Positions 11,590 through 23,575 of a stretch of DNA of 64,000 bases are shown here, one piece after another. Source of the DNA: Druceiella hillmani (taxonomy: Eukaryota > Arthropoda > Insecta > Lepidoptera > Hepialidae); the NCBI GenBank assembly GCA_039881145.1, contig JAYKKI010000074.1, positions 10,419,501 through 10,483,500 of the forward strand, read 5' to 3'. The first letter of the stretch is position 1, and every line of letters starts with the position of its first letter. A program made the translations under genes and the position numbers. The notes beneath the pieces were generated by a model. It ran no database searches, was not told the origin of the DNA, and saw only the letters and a program-made list of their open reading frames with translations.

Positions 11590-12830
11590 TCCTTACAATT
11601 TAGCCATGTCCGTCTATTTTCCTGTCTGTCCATCTATACATTACGGCTTTTTACTTGATTTACTGATATCAGCTTTATATTTACATGAAATTTGTTCTAT
11701 TTCACCATTTTTCATAATATTTAGATTTTCACTGTTTATATGGCCTAACTGTCTGTGCCCTATCATAGCGGAAGTCGTTGCTGAAGCTAATAACGAACAT
11801 GACGATTTTATGTTTAATATGTATACCCCGTTTATCAACTTGTCCATGCCAATTAGCTTATTCTGCTTGTTTGTAACATAATAAACTCCTTTCTGAAAAT
11901 TAACTTTGTTACTTTCTATTTGCTCACTAACATACAGCAAGTTTATAGTGTGGTTAGGAATATACAAAATTTTTCTAACAGTGATATTATATTCCGACTC
12001 ATTCAAGAAGTACCTGTGCGTCTCCCGAACAGAACACTTGTACACTCATTTGGTTTGCAACAATTATTTCGTTAGCTGACAGGTTATATGACTTATTTAC
12101 AATATTATTCTCGTAACTTATTGTATTACTGGCCCCTGAATCGACATATCATATATTTTGATAAAAATTTTCTTTTAGGAATACGACACTGTAAGTATTA
12201 AATCCTTTAGTAATGGACAATTATTTTTTAAGTGATAAATTTGTTTACATCTGTAACATTTTACAGTTTTGACGTTGACAAATCGGAGTGACATTTCTGC
12301 GGTTTTACTATTTACCGTCGTATCTATGACTTCGCTAACTCGTTGCCAGGAATGCACTTTTTAATTTATTGCTGCCAATATCTGGATTTGAACTCTTATC
12401 CAGAAGCTTTATATTTATTGTGACGATCCCCGAATATTCAATGGCATGGCCATTGATATCATACGCGAAAAATTATCTATTAATCCTACTAAAAGCAAAG
12501 AAAAAAATCATTTTTCACTTATTTTGAAACCAGTTCTTTTTAATTTCTGCGCTCTATCTATACTAGTTGAGTAACGTAGATCGTCATTGATTCACTGTTT
12601 TCCAGACAAACTGGAATCTAAAATTTCTCAACAAGTTTATTTTGCGCGTGTAGCCGAAGCCATCCAAAAGCAATTTTAACTTCTTTCATGCGCTATAAAC
12701 ATTCTTTTGATTTCTGACTTGCACATAAAGAAGGAATAAGCTTTACTTTTGCTTTTTGAACATCAACCACATTGATGTCAGCGGCGATGGTATCTTCGGG
12801 CTTCTTGATGTCGACGACTTTTAAAATCAT
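11590..12830 (-). pseudogene. Ty1/copia retrotransposon gag-pol fragment
   Basis: A minus-strand relic of a copia-type polyprotein in the usual order. A gag-like segment starts at the ATG at 12830 (MILKVVDIKKPEDTIAAD, then a KAKVKLIPSL block) and continues with SMTIYVTQLV. Next is a CCHC zinc knuckle, CYRCKQIYHLKNNC, inside 12357-12175. The aspartic protease signature DSGAS is at 12142-12128. A stretch ending GHRQLGHINSENLNIMKNGE matches the GAG-pre-integrase domain with its H-x-x-LGHxN motif (12045-11641). A weak CxxGQTGK-type integrase zinc region follows near 11.63 kb. Several stops and frameshifts break it. Most of the integrase, the reverse transcriptase, RNase H and the LTRs are not seen. 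The plus-strand frame at 11399-11881 is a shadow of this. Confidence 0.85.
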
Positions 12831-12932
12831 AAAATTTTCAACAGTGAACAAAAAAAAAAAATAATTTTCAATTTTTCACATTGCTCATAAATTGTAAAGC
12901 ATGACAAGTGTCTATCGGGGAATTATTTAAAG

Positions 12933-13040
12933 CGGCTTCCAAACAAATAACGAACATTTGAAGGCATTTAGCGGAGACCATGCTCGTAAAATGGCTCGGA
13001 AACTTGCTGATATCGATTTATTGAATAAGACCATTTTACA
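12933..13040 (+). CDS. Candidate coding exon 1, unidentified protein
   Basis: An open segment of about 36 codons reads GFQTNNEHLKAFSGDHARKM and then ARKLADIDLLNKTIL. It follows an AG (12931-12932) just after an in-frame TAA and ends at a strong GTGAG donor (13041). It ends two bases into a codon, which fits the one-base start of the next candidate exon. Codon use is coding-like and clearly GC-richer than its surroundings. I recognise no family. Alternatively it is part of a decayed element upstream of the copia fragment. Confidence 0.35.
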
Positions 13041-13829
13041 GTGAGACTCCTTCGTTACCCGTCTATGTAAGCTTCCCCGAAAGAAAAAGGATTTTTTGTA
13101 GTCAGGTATTATATTGTTAGAAGTTTAGAAAATATTTTTTGCGAGACTATCTGAGTGAAGTTATATTGTTTTGCTTAAAAGAAATCAGTCTTTTTGTCAT
13201 AACTAGTCAATCAATTATTTGTCATAGCTAGCACCGAAAAATCAAAATCAAAAGCAAAGCAAGCTAAGCCAAATTTTCTTATGTTCAAGATTGGATTAAC
13301 CTAAACTTTGATGTTTTTTCCATATCAATAAGGTTCGCAAGTATCATATAACGGACAGATATTAAAAATTATTGTAAAGATTATAACTAAAATTTGCAAC
13401 CTACGAGTAAAACTCCGGTAAGAGGGTTCGTTGAAAATTTACCCACATAAACATATTTTAAGTTATACAGTATTTCTCTGAAGTCCTTTAAAAACGTTAA
13501 TCTTATTTTTACCATGTAAATATACTACAAAATATATATTTCACAGGCGTAAAATATCGTGTATTTCTGAAATATTATGAGGTTAATAATATTGCTATTG
13601 CTAGTTTTCCGATAAATGTTAGCTAAACTTTTATTTTACGCTGGCTATTTATGAATGAGTTGTAAACATATTTTTTGTGGACGAAATTTTTGTGAATCTA
13701 CTTTTTAATAAAAATACCGGCAGCAATACACATATAAGTAACAAATAACTTCATTGACATTATTCGTACTATTTTAATTAAAACTACCCTTAGCAACTTT
13801 CAGAGAAGGATTAAAACCTATCCATGAAG

Positions 13830-13935
13830 TGGAGGATTTATTCCAGCTGGGTCAAATGAAAAAAATAGGTTTATGGCTAAAAGAGGTACCGAGCAATCAC
13901 AACAAGCAGCACTAATATCACTAAAAACTGCCCAG
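13830..13935 (+). CDS. Candidate coding exon 2, unidentified protein
   Basis: Thirty-five open codons read GGFIPAGSNEKNRFMAKRGT and then EQSQQAALISLKTAQ. They are followed by a CAG|GTACAT donor and preceded by an AG at 13828-13829; a stronger acceptor, TTATTCCAG, lies slightly inside at about 13846. The exon ends in phase 0, matching the next candidate exon across a 109-base intron. Only the combined splice phase, openness and composition support it; no homologue is recognised. Confidence 0.45.
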
Positions 13936-14044
13936 GTACATAATATATGTCAGAACTCATTGCATATACGAAAACCAAATACGCTTATCAATTTAGTTTC
14001 AAAAGCGTGTCTAGTTTTGAAATGATATAACGTAATTAAATCAG

Positions 14045-14215
14045 GCTCAATACCAAGAAATTTCCTCCGCTTTCAGAGCAACAACCGAATATGACTCTAT
14101 GCCTGCCATAACAGTACTGGCATCGTACTGCCGAAGAATAACTCTTTACATACCCTACTCAGCTCTTGAAGACATCGGTACTAGTTTTACCGCGAAAGGT
14201 AATGGAATCTTCTAG
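14045..14215 (+). CDS. Candidate coding exon 3, unidentified protein, possibly terminal
   Basis: After an AATCAG acceptor, the frame runs AQYQEISSAFRATTEYDSMP, then AITVLASYCRRITLYIPYSA, then LEDIGTSFTAKGNGIF, with a TAG at 14213-14215. It may instead splice out at AAAG|GTAATG (14199). The codons are balanced and much richer in G and C than the flanks, which argues for past or present selection. A mild hydrophobic patch (ITLYIPY) is the only feature. I cannot name the family. Its phase-0 start joins exon 2 exactly. Confidence 0.5.
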   Translation, partial: AQYQEISSAFRATTEYDSMPAITVLASYCRRITLYIPYSALEDIGTSFTAKGNGIF

Positions 14216-15689
14216 ACCTCAATTCTGAACAAATCACGCGGTACCGAACGGCAACTGATGGCAACTTTACCTACTGATGGGGGTAGTATTATTTTGAGCG
14301 TTTTCGACTTTATCCTTATTTTATATTATCCTACATCAATTTTTAAAAACAAAAGTTTTTAAATATTCATAACATTCTCTTTCTACTAATATTCTCACGA
14401 CATATGAAATTAAAAATAATATTTTAGTTTCATTCGTTTGTTCAGTTTCAAATTTTACATATGTATTTTTGAATACTAAGTATTGATATATGTATGTAGG
14501 TTAATATCTACTACCATTTTTCTCCATTTCAAATTTTAGGTCAAATGATTTTTAAAAATAACTATGAAATCAAAGTGTTCATCTGTTTGTTTGTCAGTCA
14601 ATCCATCCATATAGATAACCACGCAGCCATATCTGGACACATGTGATGTTATGAAGGTTTCGTTTTTTTAATCAATTATGAAGGTTTCGTTTTTTTTAAT
14701 CAAACAAATTAGGTTATTTTATTGCTATTGAAGACAAATTAATTTCCAAGGTATTTATAATTAACACCTATTGTACCACAATTGTACCTTGTACACTAAT
14801 GCTAGTATCTTTTGTAATTCTGAATAGTACCTTATTTATACAAAACATGAAAAAATATATCCGTTCTAATACCGTTCATACATAGCATTTAGAAATATTA
14901 TTCTTACATCTTAAAATATCATGTCAATCAAAATTCCAATTTTCAAACAATGTACAGCGATCTCAAAAAGTGTCGAAAGTAAAGAACAGTCGCATTAACA
15001 ATTTCAAGAGTTGTCCCTACCTCTTAATACGAATTGTACACGTTAACTAAAATAATTTCATTTGATAGTTCCAATAGAAACCTAGTATTCAGGTTTTTTA
15101 AAATGTTGCATTATTGCACGATAATTTTCAGCGTAATGTTTTATAAACGGATCTTAATAACGAAAAATGGTAAATGGAATCTAAACTTTTTTTCAAAAGT
15201 CCTTTTCAACCACATGAAATGAGGTACTTTTAAATCTCTATTCTCAGTAAGGGCAAATATTTAAAAAAAAGAAAAATCTGTTTTGTTACATATAAATTGA
15301 GATTTCTATCTGAAGCATATAGTTGCAAAACTAAAAATATATTAATTACGAGAGAGTAACAAGGTAATAGACACACGTATGGACATAATAAAATTTTGTG
15401 GGTTCTATGTCTGATTGTGGAATTCTGATTATATTAAGAACATAGTATGAACTTATAAAAAATACTATGTATTAGTTAGTAGATACTGCTAATTATATAT
15501 TTTTAAAATTTATATATAAAAATAACACCAAAATTTCATTTTAAACCATTTGATTTTTATTACCCTCATTTGATCGAAGTACGTTTGAAACACGGCATAT
15601 AGCAGTATCGCACTTCACTTGTACAAAAACACATATATTTCAAACCTTACTACATGTTCCAGCTTAAAAAAGTGCGTTACATGTACAAG
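14216..15689. other. AT-rich stretch with a short tandem duplication
   Basis: A 27-base unit containing TTATGAAGGTTTCG is tandemly duplicated at about 14648-14703. A coding-like tail from 14216 to about 14300 might extend the exon cluster. No other feature is seen; the 62-codon frame at 15034 is unsupported. Confidence 0.45.
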
Positions 15690-16290
15690 CACATTCTGAC
15701 TAGGTGTGTAATTTATCATTACAAACGTCTATTAGATATGTCTATGAACTAGTTTAATCCTTGTATAAATGTATTACTATCATTATGAGCAACGATGTGT
15801 AAGCAAGGTGAATTATATACAACGATACAAGCGAATGTAATGCAGTGGCATCCAGATGCGAGGAACATAATTACTAATAATGTTCTGAATACTCGAGTCG
15901 ATACCCATTATTAATGTTATCGGTTTGTACGTTCATAAGCTACTAATGTCTTTGACGATATTATATGCATCAGTCATGATATCCTATTACACACATATAT
16001 GTAATGTAAAAGTACAGTGGGACGAATTAAAAACCATTTTGAAGAAGAAGTATTATGTTGATAATATTTCTTTAGAAATTTCCAGAAGTGAATAAAAAAA
16101 AATTGACTGCATGTTAAATATTTACTGTAAGTTATAAATCTTCTGTGTTAATATCTATTTTCTCTCCGATTGCTATAGTCATTCCATGACGTAATGCACA
16201 TATAACGAATTATTATATTTGTATGATATAAAATAAGTCTAAAATAAAAGCCAATAAAATTATTACTGAAATTGATTTAATATTTTTTTA
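15690..16290 (+). repeat. Repeat family A, copy 1
   Basis: First of three diverged, collinear blocks; the others are 20295-20660 and 32285-32810. Shared landmarks in order are CATTATGAGCAACGAT, ACAACGATACAAGCGAATG, a GCATCCAGATGCGAG-type block, AATTACTAATAATGTTCTGA followed by ATAC, a CGATACCCATTATTAAT-type block, and ATGTAATGTAAAAG. Copies 1 and 3 also share ACTGAAATTGATTTAAT (near 16270 and 32790) and an AGCAGTCCTGGTAA motif near 16634. No frame is conserved, so this is probably a non-coding repeat or local duplication. Confidence 0.65.
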
Positions 16291-17335
16291 AAAGAAAACA
16301 AATGTATAAACAAGTGAAAAATATAATCGAAAAATTAGTTTTTCGGATTTATTTCTTTGTAATACTATTGCATGTATACTTGAGAGCAAGAAAACCTCTT
16401 CCCAATATTTAATATGAAATAGATACATAAAACGTGTTGCATTAGAAAAACAATCATTATTTAAATTTGCGTTAATACAATTTACAATGGACGCACTCCT
16501 TTGCCCTAAGCACTCAGTTCTAATTTGAGAAAAAAACCACGTAATGAAAATGACAGCCAGTGTATTTCTGGGGTTTTTTATTTCTTGATACCGATACTAT
16601 ACTACCATCATATATAATAACTTATTAAACCAAGCAGTCCTGGTAATTATCACTGGCCGAAATATTTAAACCCACTTCAAGAATTTCGTCGTCAATGACT
16701 ACAACTATTGCACATGATCTGATTAATTTTATTATTATGAGTCCCTAATGCCGAAATTTAACGGTGTCGTTTAATTTAGGCCATAAGTAAAATAATTTTC
16801 TTATTTTTCACCATGCGATTTACAAAGTGAACATATAAATACTTCAGTAATAGTTAACAATTATTCTTAAGTGATTTATGCTATAAACAGTTAAAAGGGG
16901 AATTATTTCCCTATTCACTAGAACAAGACAATAGTAACTAATTATAATCAAAATAGTATTTAAAAATTTAAAAAATCTGAAAAGAATATATTTTCAAAAT
17001 TTGTGAAAACGTGAGATAGATCGAGACGAAGAAGAACTGTTCATTATGATTATTTTCATAAGAATTATCGCTATTGACGGATGATCGCGAAACTATGTTA
17101 AATTGTTAATGAATTTGTTACATATTTTCTTTACATATAAATTTATAATTATTTGTTATTTTATTAAATCATACACGCGTATCTAATAGTACTAATAACG
17201 GAATTTTTCACGATTTCTGAAGCGCGGAAAAGAACCACCATACGCAGAATCGTAATACAGCAAGTTTGAATTAAATCGGAAATTATCGAAAATCAGAGCC
17301 AAAAATACTGCGACGTTTTTTGGTAGGACAATCTT
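16291..17335. other. AT-rich stretch downstream of repeat A
   Basis: Weak collinear similarity to the region after repeat A copy 3 continues to about 16.8 kb. Beyond that I see no element until the hairpin that follows. Confidence 0.4.
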
Positions 17336-17375
17336 TAAAACGGATCTTGCAGGGTGTCCTGCAAGATCCGTTTTA
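17336..17375. repeat. Perfect 18 bp hairpin, four-base loop
   Basis: Arms at 17336-17353 and 17358-17375 are exact reverse complements around GTGT. The stem contains GGATCTTGCAGG. The compact shape resembles a terminator or transposon-end hairpin, but no boundary or target duplication was recognised nearby. Confidence 0.85.
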
Positions 17376-17618
17376 TCCTATCCGTTATATCTCCTTTGGC
17401 CCAATAATTCAACCTATTAAATTATATTTGTATGTCTTAGAAATATATTCACCCAAATATACATATTGTTAAATAAAATAGTTAAATTGAGCTCAATATT
17501 CGAGAAATTAAAGTGAGAATTTACTTTAAGAGAATTTACACCATTTTTTGGATGTCTCACAATAATTCTGAATATAGATAAAATAATTTCTTAAAATTAC
17601 AAAAATACTGCTAGTACG

Positions 17619-17684
17619 CACTTGTTGTATATATATATATATATATATACATATATATGTGTGTATATATATATATATTTATAT

Positions 17685-17749
<65 letters not shown>

Positions 17750-17757
17750 ACAAAAGG
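17619..17757. repeat. (TA)n/(CA)n microsatellite with inverted flanks
   Basis: A TA run, then TGTG, TA, an (AC)n tract and a second TA run lie between TTGTTGTATA on the left and TATACAACAA on the right. The whole block is close to self-complementary and could extrude as a cruciform. Confidence 0.9.
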
Positions 17758-18124
17758 AAAGAAAAAGAAAAGCGTCTATATATTTATCTAGTTAATTTAT
17801 GTAAGATTTAAATATAGAATAAGATGTAACAACACATATTTAAAGAAGATAAAGGAATATAAGTTAATGTTAACCACATTAATTGATGAGTTATTCATAT
17901 TGTCTATCAAGCTGTTAATAAAAATTTATAATACGAAATAGAAAATGTTTTCAGTTGAATAGTAAGGTTTAAACTTTATAATTTTTTTACACCTAATATT
18001 TTAAATCTCGTCTCATTAAATATCGTATGCAATAAGTATAAAGAAATTATCAAGTTAATACCTCAATATTAAATTGAAAACATTTTTTACTTTATCGTCA
18101 TGAAATTTTTAGTTTCAAGTTTAC

Positions 18125-18295
18125 AGGCTTGCTCGCAAGCAAGTAGGAAACCGCAATAAATTTTCACGGAATTTACAGGGAAACTTTAATTAAAAGTACT
18201 GACGGAATAATTTGGTTTTGTCTCGCGAACCAATCTTTGGTTAGCGACATCGGGATTGTACCCGCGAGCCGTGGCAGATTTTTGCTCAAGGACGT
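18125..18295 (+). repeat. Dispersed repeat family B, copy 2
   Basis: It contains GGAAACCGCAATAAATTTTC, TTGGTTTTGTCTCGCGAA, ATCGGGATTGTACCCGCGAG, and a GCTCAAGGACG tail. Order and sequence match family B at 28395-28620 and the inverted copy at 10172-10420. Confidence 0.65.
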
Positions 18296-18506
18296 AAATA
18301 TTTTTTAGTTTTAAAAATTTACATTAACTGTCAAAGCACTTTAGTCCCATTTTCTTAGTTTAATTTCAAGATATTATCTAATAATATAAAACATATAAGC
18401 AAGAACCTGCAAGTCTGAGAAAAATAAATGGTATTTTTTGACTAAACGTGATTTTAACGAAAGAACTGTGCTATGGAATTAGAAAGGAAGGGTAGTCATT
18501 CAAATT

Positions 18507-18691
18507 AGAAGGAGAAAATGAATTGGACACGCTCTCCGGAAGAGCCAGTGTGTGATATGGCGGACCCTCTAACCATCTTCTTGAAATTCGAAGGGAAGCG
18601 AAAAAAAGACAAGTCAAAATCATCTTGGAAGAGGATTATTGAGGAAGAGCCCAAAAAACTGAGGAAGTCGAAAAAATCACTTAATATTTAA
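18507..18691 (+). pseudogene. RTE-type LINE reverse-transcriptase C-terminal relic
   Basis: The first part reads RRRK-stop-IGHALRKSQC, matching the RRxKWIGHxLRK motif at the C-terminus of RTE/BovB-like and related LINE polyproteins; the Trp codon has become TGA. After a frameshift near 18550 it continues as FEGKRKKDKSKSSWKRIIEE and EPKKLRKSKKSL, matching the usual EGKRKRGRPKxTWxRxxExE tail, and stops at 18689-18691. Only this tail remains, so it is a 5'-truncated, inactive copy. Confidence 0.7.
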
Positions 18692-19079
18692 CGTTCAGCT
18701 AATGCTGAAAATACTGTTTTGTAAAGTCATTTTTGTTTTTAGCTCCAAACTGGTTTATTTTTAGTAAATTTTAAAATATTTGCAATACCTGTTTATAATT
18801 CACCGATATTTTTATCGTTTTTCACAAAAACTTAGGAGTTATCAATCAAACAAAGATATTTGAATTAATTTCTGGAAATGAATTAACCATAAAATGAACT
18901 TCGTTTATTATTGGATTTTTTAAAGGAATTGTTTAATTATATCCACAGGTAATACACGTCGTCTTTAAAACTGCCACAATAAATTATCAAAAAATACGAC
19001 AACTAAGGTACAAAATATCAAGAGAATCAAAAACTCAATTTTAAACAAAAAGATGTAAATGCTACACAAAACAATTTTT
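18692..19079. other. AT-rich non-coding stretch
   Basis: This probably includes the 3' untranslated part of the LINE relic. No tail repeat or target duplication could be recognised. Confidence 0.4.
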
Positions 19080-19194
19080 TTATATCGGAAACCTATTTCA
19101 CATACCTGGTAAAAGAAACCTGAAATTTTCCCCACGCGATATTGACGCGGAAATGTATAAATATTTCTCGAAGGATCCTTTTAGTATATTTATA
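19080..19194 (+). repeat. Dispersed repeat family C, copy 2
   Basis: It aligns with 529-628, with matching CATACCTGGTAAAAGAAACC, GGAAATGTATAAATATTTC and CTTTTAG landmarks. A GC-richer tail (19205-19260) parallels the GC-richer tail of copy 1. Confidence 0.45.
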
Positions 19195-20294
19195 GGTCAT
19201 AGGGCTACGGTTCTACGAATCTACGTAATTTGCGATTCGACCGCCCGCCTCACGCAACGTGAAATTATATTTTTATAAATTTACATTGACAATATAAATG
19301 AGAGTAATTTTTTTTATTTCTAATTTAAATTTTAAATGCTAATAATATTATATATATAATATTGATATATTACAATGTGTTAACAAACAACAAAAACCAG
19401 AAATTGTTCAGTTTTTTTTCATTGGAATGGAGCGACAAAGTTTTTGCATTTGAATAACAGAGCTTTTTCAAATAAATGAATTAAAAACCACAACGAATCC
19501 AATTTTACTTTTTATTTTTAACTCGTACATAATTTTATTTCCCTGATTTTCAATAAAACGTTAATATATTTGACGAAATAACATTTACCTGTAATGAGAA
19601 CTGTACGCACTGGATATTTTGGCACAACGTTCAATTCATCATGATAAAGGTAATAAAACGAGTCTATTATCGGAATATCTTCTGTTAACTTTATGAAATA
19701 GCAGCATTATTAAGTGCTTTTCACAAATTGCCTCAAATAAGAATTCGTAGTGTGGCCACAGCACGGACAAATTCCTGGCATTTTATAAAAAGATATAAGA
19801 AAAAATTGACATCTGAAAAATTTTTGAATAATTATATCAAAAATGAAAAAAAGCAGATTTGTCACCGATTTCTAAGTTTACATACTTTTAAAAACATTTT
19901 ACCTCTGCGGAAAGGAAGACTACTTTATTTGCAATATATTAAAAATTTCACGTGTCATAATATTTATTTTTTTAATTTCGAAAGTGTAAATAAGCACGGA
20001 AAGTTGCAATTCATTTTAAATATATTTAATTGAGTGCAATTAAAATTAAATTTATAATAAATTAGTTTAGAAAAATAGATGCTATTGTTTTGTAGCCAAA
20101 ATGATAAGCCTAACCCTTCGATTTGATATTATAAACTTTATAAATACAAATAATACCCAATAAAGTATAGAATATTAGAGGAAAACCTTAGATATACATC
20201 AATTATAGGATCAGTTTTATGGATATGAATACATTTATAATCTAAATATACAACTTATCCTAATTATGAATAAACCTATTACGAGTTCGAGCAC
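19195..20294. other. AT-rich non-coding stretch
   Basis: The 101-codon frame at 19728-20033 is Lys/Asn/Phe-rich with no domain and tracks base composition, so I do not call a gene. Confidence 0.5.
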
Positions 20295-20660
20295 AGGTAT
20301 CCTAAATGGATGCGTAATTATCAATAATATGTCTTAGAATTGGCTTATCAGTCGTGTCGACATACTGCAGCTATTATAAGCAACGAAATATGGTAATCTA
20401 ATATTGTACACAACGATACAAGCGAGCGTAATACAATTCAGCATTCAGATGCGAGACACATAGTTAACAATAATACTCCGGATACCCGATTCTATATACA
20501 TTATTAGCGCTATTGAATTTATAGGCACTAATAATTTTTAAAGATTGTTTATATGCTGTTATTATTATGCAAATAAATATATCGAATGATTCCGTCAAAA
20601 ATATACATATGATGTAAATGAACAGTGAAACGCATTAAATTTGTTCGAATAACATTATTA
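20295..20660 (+). repeat. Repeat family A, copy 2
   Basis: It matches copies 1 and 3: TATCCTAAATGGATGCGTAA, TATAAGCAACGA, ACAACGATACAAGCGAGCG, GCATTCAGATGCGAG and a GATACCCGATTCTATA-type block. The AGCAGTCCAGGTAA motif recurs at about 20867-20880. Confidence 0.65.
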
Positions 20661-23575
20661 AAAAATCAACTTTTAAAAAGAGAGGTAGGCTGTAATTTAA
20701 ATTATAATCTATTTCTTCAAAAATTCACTAAATACGGAAAAAAATTAAGTGATTAAGCGTTATTATTTCCTTTCTTAAATTTCTGATAAGATTTACCAAG
20801 ACTGCTATTAAAACATTATTTTTCTGTACAACTGTAAACATCTATTGATCGATCAGAAACTTAATCAGCAGTCCAGGTAAACGATTTTACGCTTTGACAC
20901 TTCCCCAAAGTATAATTACTCTCTTAAGTAGCTTCATTGATCCTTTCCCTTTAAAATTAAAGTCCACTTTTGTTATATTTTTTACTACTTTTACCTGACT
21001 ATGGAGAGTTATTGAACGTGTTATCCAAATCTTATTAACCTATTACTTAACCAAATTTAAAACTTTAAAAATTTACGTGACCATTATATATTTGACGGCA
21101 AAAAATTTGATCACGTTTCTTAGTTTAGATTACGGCTCAAATAGATAGCTATTCGAGATCGGCACTGGCTTCATCTTCTTTCGCTAATTTATAAAAATTA
21201 AAGGATAAATTTTCCTAAAGAAATTGTAATTTCTATTTATTCCTGTTCCTAATTTCTAATTATTGATAGTCTTTCTTTGAATATTTCTGTACTGCATACG
21301 CCACCATACTATGAAATTAATCGGATGCTAGTATTAGTAACTCAACACCCATGTAGGCTTTCAAGTCATGTAAAAATTGTCTCTCCTGACTTTATTAAAT
21401 ATTATTTGTTATATACTTTTTTTTCTGTTTTATTAAAAAAATATTTTAGAAAATAAAATAATACAATCATTCCCAGTCCTTTTCGTGGAGATTTATTTTT
21501 CAGCAATCAATCAGCCGCATATAAAAGTAGGAAATGAAGGACAAAATAATTAAAATATATTTAACATAAACGACTATCGATATGACAACTTATAGCTTAT
21601 GCATATCAGTCTTTAAGTTAAAACTACCTAAATATTGATCAAAATATATTCAGTACTTTTTGAATTTCAACATATAGAAAGACCAAAAATATAATAATAA
21701 CAAAAACAAAATTTTATGTAGTATAATTGAGATGTTTGTTAAGGGAAGTATCAAATATGTTAATATATTTATATACGTTGAACGTATTGTCTAAGCTTTC
21801 CATAATTAGGAACACATAATTTTTTTAGATTCTTACTTTTCTGCATTGTACCTGAAGATCATACCTAATAACCGGTTGAACAAAGCAGTACTGCTAGCTA
21901 ATATTAACCGAATTACAATAAATAGTTACAATATTTCCATCTTTAATAACAAAACAAATTCAAGGATATTACTCCAATATTTCTGACAAAAGCCTCTATC
22001 GGTGTCATAGATATATTTTATTAGCATAAAATGGCCGATTTATGGGATTTGTACATCTTAATTTCGAGCATTTGAATATGTTGTAGCTGAAAGATAATAA
22101 TAACGTTAAATTTACATGGGTAAATACATACCTAATGAAATATTTTTCTCCATTGCACTATGGTTTAAAATTTGATTAATTAAATAGAAAATCAATTCAT
22201 AACTGACTCATGTCATTAATAGCAAAATGAAAACATTTTTTAAAATTTCGTAAATTTAAGATAATATTAATTACTACTACTACTACTATAATCAACGAAT
22301 TGCTGGAAGAAAAAGAAATTAATATCACACCTAATTCGGTACGAAGAAGAAATGTTAATCAAACTTATCTTAAAATTCTAGTCTGTTTTTATGTGTTGTC
22401 AGGGTAATTTTGTCATTCAAATACAATTTTTAAACAAATTTAATAGTAGTAATAAACAAAATTGCCAAATGCATTGAATTTTGGCCTGCCCAAACTTACT
22501 ACTCACTTAAAATATTACCAATAAAGCGTAAATATGAAAACATTGCTTTTAATTGTAAATATATTATTTTCATGTTAGTAAAGATAGACGAGGTGTAATT
22601 TTAAATAAACATTTTCATTTTGTATTTTATGTGAAAAATATGCACGAAAAAAAAGAACGCAGTCCTATTATTTGTTATCCAACTAAGTTGCGTAAACTTA
22701 TATTCAGAGTTTGAAAATCTTACAGGAAATTGGTAAGTAAAAAGCAAAACTAAACCTTTTCGAATTTTGATGTAGGTTCTATTCTATTTATTTACTTAAA
22801 AATTATTTCTGATTCCATATAACTTCCCCAGGTTTGGGTATGGAAAGCTAAAAGAACAAAGGAAATTCTCTTACAATACTTAATGACGATTACTCCTGAG
22901 GCAAGAATTAAGGCTAGTACTTGACTTATAGTGAGATGTAGAAATACAATGCAAGATGTAGAAGTCGGGCATAATATTATAGAAATAGGGTAATACTTTT
23001 TTATTAAATTGTTATTTTTTATAATATTAAAAATCAAACCATTAAGCGGCTGATATCAGAAAAGAAAAAAAAAGTAAAACACAATTTGTAACCATATCAA
23101 AAAAAAAACAAAAAGCTATATTTATAAACATGCATTCATTATGTTTTTAAAATATCAACATTTGTTAAGAAGAAATAGAAATAGCCAGACACGTATAAAG
23201 AATAATAACTTCCCAGAAACTATCAAACAAATAAAAGTGCCTCTTGTCTGTTTACCGCATTTATCATTCATTCGACATCATTTTATCGTTCGTCCTTCTC
23301 ACCTGTTCACAGATACGACCGCAAGGTTTCCTCCTGTGAATCATTTAGTTAACGACTGGATGTTTTAGAAGTGTTTGTCATCAATTTACTGAAAATTCAA
23401 TGCGGACTAAAGACAATCCGTTGCTGTATAAAGGTTGCATGCCTTTAAATAATATAATAAGATATAATGTTTAAATAATATTCAATGTATAACAACAATC
23501 ATTGCTAACAAACTTCATAGTGATAAATATCTTATATATATAGTTGAATTAAACAAAATAAGTACTCTAAAGTTG
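20661..23575. other. Long AT-rich non-coding stretch
   Basis: The only repeat seen is a short (TAC)n run at about 22271-22290. The frames at 22792-23037 and 23141-23368 have no recognisable domain. Confidence 0.5.

Noticed and set aside
11399..11881. 160-codon plus-strand ORF, the longest in the window
   Set aside because: It is antisense to the copia fragment, whose minus-strand frame has clear gag-pre-integrase motifs.
19728..20033. 101-codon plus-strand ORF
   Set aside because: Lys/Asn/Phe-rich composition tracks the AT-rich DNA; no domain, signal peptide or repeat is seen.
22271..22290. (TAC)n run as a possible regulatory repeat
   Set aside because: Only about five units long, ordinary in such AT-rich DNA.
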